NCBI RefSeq assembly: GCF_001294335.1
Contig: NZ_LGKG01000194.1
Location: 1 to 27,033 of the forward strand
DNA length: 27,033 nt
From: Streptomyces chattanoogensis
Lineage (GTDB): Bacteria; Actinomycetota; Actinomycetes; Streptomycetales; Streptomycetaceae
Reading direction: 5' to 3'
Shown: in pieces, positions 25,201 to 27,033 of the stretch
Layout of the letters: the number at the start of each line of letters is the position of its first letter
Numbering within the stretch: position 1 is the first letter of the stretch
Position numbers and translations under genes: made by a program
The notes under the pieces: model-generated
The model's input: the letters and a program-made list of their open reading frames with translations, nothing else
Told to the model about the DNA's origin: nothing
Databases searched by the model: none

Positions 25201-25562
25201 GCGGCGGCGCGGGCCGGGTCGGCCTCGTCGAGCGCCCGGCCGCCCTCCGTGGCGAGCCGCTCGAAACGGTGCAGATCGACGTCGTCGGGCCCGGCGCACA
25301 GGCGGTAGCCGCCGTCGACGGAGGCGATGGCGGCGTGGCCGAGGGCCCGGCGCAGCCGGCCGACCAGCGCCTGGAGGGCACCGGCCGCGTCGGCCGGCGG
25401 TGCCGCGCCCCAGACCTCGTCGATCAGGACGTCCGGGGACAGCGCCCGGCCGGGGCGCAGCGCGAGGGCGGCGAGCAGGGCGCGCAGCCGTGCGCCACCG
25501 AGGGCGACGGGGGTTCCGTCGGCCCGGGCGGCCTGCGTGGTGCCGAGAATTCCGTAGCGCAC
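22209..25562 (-). CDS. SARP-family regulator with NB-ARC (STAND) ATPase and TPR-like C-terminus (AfsR-like)
   Basis: A 1117-aa regulator in three parts. Residues 1-75 form an OmpR-like winged DNA-binding domain (VALGGARLRALLAALAL, LIDEVWG, LQALVGRLRRAL), and about 80-240 the bacterial transcriptional activation domain (BTAD). Residues about 275-560 are an NB-ARC ATPase with P-loop GPGGAGKTRL (304-313), Walker B LLVLDNCEHV (395-404) and GLPLAIELAAARLRLLSP. The rest is helical, TPR-like. Such proteins activate secondary-metabolite or exporter genes in response to nucleotide or ligand binding. GTG 25562 is preferred: the usual N-terminus MRYGILGTT starts there and GACAAT stands six bases upstream, suggesting a leaderless mRNA. 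GTG 25670 would add 36 Ala/Pro-rich residues. It ends convergently with the DrrAB-like operon. Confidence 0.88.
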   Translation of the reverse strand: MRYGILGTTQAARADGTPVALGGARLRALLAALALRPGRALSPDVLIDEVWGAAPPADAAGALQALVGRLRRALGHAAIASVDGGYRLCAGPDDVDLHRFERLATEGGRALDEADPARAAALLDEALALWRGPALDDLPDAGPEAARAESRRLDARRSRLAADLALGRPDRALPTLTALCQDHPLDEPLQALRLRALRAAGRSAEALAAYEGIRTGLDDRLGTDPGPELRALHAELLSPQRGPAPWQPGAGAEVGCAEWPAGSERAGRRPGNLRARLTSFVGRDADIAALRDDLAAHRLVTLLGPGGAGKTRLSQEGAESAAAAAPDAWPHGVWLAELAPLDDPATVPEAVLTALGARETVVRGTAADGLRAAGDPTALDPLARLAEQCAGRRMLLVLDNCEHVIGAAAELAERLLAECPGVTVLATSREPLAVPGEVLRPVEPLPDPVALRLLADRGAAVRPGFRIEADEDTAAACAEICRRLDGLPLAIELAAARLRLLSPRGIADRLDDRFRLLTSGSRTLLPRQQTLRAVVDWSWELTGEPERAVLRRLSVFAGGCDLAAAEEVCAGEGVDGRDVAALLGSLIDKSLVVAAPAPDGAMRYRLLETVGEYAGERLDEAGERARTERRHLVAYRELARTTDPLLRGPGQRTAMDRLELEHDNLRTALRRAVAARDEHEALCLVLSLHWFWLLRDHLSDARHWAGAAGTLGPNPFTAPVAAAPDLFERSIDKPPPMDPEQLVEARRGVRLVALSCLDSDIESLRRPEMQEELAAIIDAYRSGMPQTCRMPGVLWYYAVLITGRVEELAERIDGAVRACRDLGYEWELAYVLQLRSKILNDRPGSLEGALADADEALRIFLRIGDAWGAAEALSGRGESWEKRGEYAPAAKDYRAAMVHAEDLGAHGQTMLLRGRLGGVLLEDGQEEAGERLLREVIAQGKEVSGGRDAVPFARMTLAMHLAAQRRTAEARAELEAVRELFGSRAPEVFLGVLEAALVSLDADEGRGGDLLPRFRAALALMQDQLAQIIAPDLAVMQLLTGARVLMAVRGERGGADAARLVGAYDALRSSSHMPPQLVREDRRRTEEAARALLGDTAYERAYAEGGGLSLEEATALV

Positions 25563-25568
25563 CGGGAC

Positions 25569-25574
25569 ATTGTC
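25569..25574 (-). promoter_or_regulatory. Candidate -10 element for leaderless SARP regulator mRNA
   Basis: On the minus strand GACAAT is followed by six bases and then the GTG at 25562. The spacing equals that of the nadE -10 element from its GTG. No -35 hexamer was recognised. Confidence 0.35.
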
Positions 25575-25684
25575 GTGCACGGACGCGTTGCCCGGGGCCC
25601 GGACGGGCAGGGCGCCCCGCGGCGCCTCGAGCGGGGCAGGGGCCGTTGCCGGTTGCTGCCGGTTGCTCACAGTGGTCGCGGGGA

Positions 25685-25706
25685 CCGTGCGGAAACAGCC
25701 GTGCGG
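25685..25706. repeat. Direct repeat CCGTGCGG x2 in the regulator/protease intergenic region
   Basis: CCGTGCGG occurs at 25685-25692 and 25699-25706, 14 bp apart, in the divergent region between the SARP regulator and the M50 protease. The spacing is not the 11 bp expected for SARP sites. Confidence 0.4.
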
Positions 25707-25756
25707 CGGTTACGGTCATGGCTGCGCACCACGACATCCGGGGAGAGCTCGACACC

Positions 25757-26563
25757 ATGGCCACAGCTATTCAGCGCGCCGACCGCCGCATCAGCCCGGT
25801 CTTCCTCGCGCTCGTCGCCGTCATGGCGGTATCGGGATGGGCGGTCTTCAGCCAGACCATCGCGGCCAGCACCGGCTTCGCGGTCTTCTTGTTCGTGGTG
25901 TCCGGCTGGGTGGTGTCGCTGTGCCTGCACGAGTACGCGCACGCCCGTACGGCGCTGCACGGCGGCGACATCTCGGTGGGCGCGAAGGGCTATCTGACGC
26001 TGAACCCGCTGAAGTACACCCACGCCCTGCTGAGCATCGTGCTGCCGGTGATCTTTGTGATCATGGGCGGGATCGGACTGCCGGGCGGCGCGGTGTTCAT
26101 CGAGCGGGGCCGCATCCGGGGCCGCTGGCGGCACAGCCTGATCTCGGCGGCCGGCCCGCTGACCAACGTCCTCTTCGCGGTGGTGTGCACCGCACCGTTC
26201 TGGCTGCACGCGCTGGACGGTGTGCCGGACCCGTTCCGCTACGCCCTGGCGTTCCTGGCGCTGCTCCAGGTCACCGCGGCGATCTTGAACTTCCTGCCGG
26301 TGCCGGGGCTGGACGGCTACGGCGTGATCGAGCCGTGGCTGTCGCTGAAGATCCGGCGGCAGGTGGAGCCGTTCGCGCCGTTCGGGCTGCTGGCGGTGTT
26401 CGGGCTGCTGTGGGTGCCGGAGATCAACCAGGTGTTCTTCCACCTGGTCGGCACGGTCCTGCATGCCCTGGGCGTGACGACCTGGGACGCGGGCATGGGC
26501 CAGGAGTACTTCCGGTTCTGGCAGGGCGAGCCGCAGGTGCAGCCGGCCGGCGGCGTGGCGTAG
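25757..26563 (+). CDS. M50-family intramembrane metalloprotease (site-2-protease-like)
   Basis: A 268-aa protein with about six hydrophobic segments. The zinc motif HEYAH (H58, E59, H62) lies in a membrane helix (WVVSLCLHEYAHARTALHGGD). The second conserved motif NFLPVPGLDG (178-187) supplies the third ligand Asp186. The SAAGPLTN segment (130-137) is the other family hallmark. Site-2 proteases cut membrane-embedded anti-sigma factors or other regulators; the minimal form here has no PDZ or CBS domain. GGGGAGAG about ten bases before ATG 25757 decides the start over an in-frame ATG at 25718. It is divergent from the SARP regulator and convergent with a small membrane protein gene. Confidence 0.92.
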   Translation: MATAIQRADRRISPVFLALVAVMAVSGWAVFSQTIAASTGFAVFLFVVSGWVVSLCLHEYAHARTALHGGDISVGAKGYLTLNPLKYTHALLSIVLPVIFVIMGGIGLPGGAVFIERGRIRGRWRHSLISAAGPLTNVLFAVVCTAPFWLHALDGVPDPFRYALAFLALLQVTAAILNFLPVPGLDGYGVIEPWLSLKIRRQVEPFAPFGLLAVFGLLWVPEINQVFFHLVGTVLHALGVTTWDAGMGQEYFRFWQGEPQVQPAGGVA

Positions 26564-26576
26564 CGCGCAGCCGGCC

Positions 26577-26759
26577 TCAGCCGGCCGCGGCCTCGCGCTC
26601 CAGCTTCGCCTTGCGCAGGTAGAACCACGCCATGTTGCTGGAGATACCGGCCATCAGAACCCAGACGATGCCGACGAAGCTGCCGTTCACGAAGGACACG
26701 ACGGCCGCGGCGACGGCAAGGACACACAGGGCGAGGGCCAGCAGGGCGAGGCGGGGCAT
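26577..26759 (-). CDS. 60-residue membrane protein of unknown function
   Basis: The chain has two hydrophobic segments (about 3-25 and 28-47: ALLALALCVLAVAAAVVSFV and GIVWVLMAGISSNMAWFYLR), then a charged tail RKAKLEREAAAG. AGGAG is placed nine bases before ATG 26757-26759, a clear ribosome-binding site, and the composition is that of a real membrane protein rather than a shadow frame. The family is not recognised by me. It is convergent with the M50 protease gene 13 bp away; a functional link is only a guess. Confidence 0.8.
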   Translation of the reverse strand: MPRLALLALALCVLAVAAAVVSFVNGSFVGIVWVLMAGISSNMAWFYLRKAKLEREAAAG

Positions 26760-26812
26760 GAGGTCGGCTCCTGGGTGATGCGGGCGGGGGTCGTACCGTG
26801 CCTAGTGTCCCC

Positions 26813-27033
26813 CATGTTGTCGGCTTTCCCGCCGTAGGGGTGTTTCGCCGTTGCGCCCGTCCGCTGCGCTTTGCCTGGGCCGTACTTTTTTGTCTGCGGC
26901 GCCGCGGTGTCTTCTCACCGTTGCGCCTGCGGCGGGCCCGTCCGCTGCGCTTTGCCTGGGCCGACGTGTCGGGCTTTCCCACCGTTGCGCCTGCGGCGGG
27001 CTGGTTGCCGCTGCGCGGGGCTGTCCGGCAGCG
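26813..27033 (+). repeat. Interspersed repeat cluster, copy 3 (runs off the window)
   Basis: It holds block a (26819-26835), the 23-bp block c twice (26859-26881 and 26940-26962, identical to 13303-13325), block d (from 26891), block b twice in full (26916-26937 and 26980-27001), and block e (27000-27033) as in the copy at 13581-13653. No gene is seen in it. The cluster fills the sequence upstream of the small membrane protein gene. Confidence 0.9.

Noticed and set aside
22347..25997. 1216-residue plus-strand frame opposite the SARP regulator
   Set aside because: Antisense shadow created by third-position GC bias; Gly/Gln/Val/Arg-rich with no domain, while the minus-strand frame has clear SARP, NB-ARC and TPR-like content.

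Overview
The window is chromosomal DNA from a Streptomyces-type actinomycete. It is very GC-rich (roughly 70% or more by eye) with strong G/C bias at third codon positions. The gene families fit too: a MalR-like LacI repressor, glnE beside a glnA2-type glutamine synthetase, a SARP-STAND regulator and DrrAB-type ABC genes. I see no rRNA, tRNA, CRISPR array, transposase or phage gene, and the stretch reads as conserved core chromosome with a few accessory insertions. The neighbourhood of glnA2, glnE and panB is also known from Mycobacterium tuberculosis (the Rv2220-Rv2225 region).

Layout. 1-1586: the 3' end of a GH13 alpha-glucosidase, then a MalR-type repressor (maltodextrin use). 1925-2785: a PAP2-family membrane phosphatase or transferase, convergent with glnE. 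2900-7380 (minus): glnA2 then glnE (nitrogen metabolism). 7713-9331 (minus): a translationally coupled pair, DUF998 membrane protein then alpha/beta hydrolase. 9768-11384: a Tat-exported multicopper oxidase lipoprotein. 11479-13230: glutamine-dependent NAD+ synthetase, probably leaderless. 13248-13653: a composite of interspersed repeats around a large imperfect inverted repeat. 13664-14863 (minus): a DHA1 transporter. 15114-16133 (minus): a membrane-anchored EEP-family phosphodiesterase. 16403-18687 (minus): a DHA2 multidrug transporter coupled to its TetR regulator, with a clear operator. 18973-19833: panB. 19985-20101 (minus): a 38-residue membrane peptide. 20260-22115: a DrrAB-like ABC exporter operon. 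22209-25562 (minus): a large SARP-NB-ARC-TPR regulator. 25757-26563: an M50 intramembrane metalloprotease. 26577-26759 (minus): a 60-residue membrane protein. 26813-27033: another cluster of the interspersed repeat, running off the end.

The most interesting point is the DrrAB promoter region. Four near-identical 11-bp direct repeats, with two more degenerate units upstream, end exactly 8 bp before a -10-like hexamer just ahead of the ATP-binding gene. This is the geometry expected of SARP activator sites, and a SARP-STAND regulator is encoded convergently right after this operon. A signal-sensing regulator, a drug or metabolite exporter, a 38-aa membrane peptide and an M50 protease may form one regulatory unit. 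That is inference from layout only. Other points of note are the interspersed repeat family, a 20-bp repeat that triplicates the stop-codon region of the ABC permease, and several perfect palindromes at gene ends.
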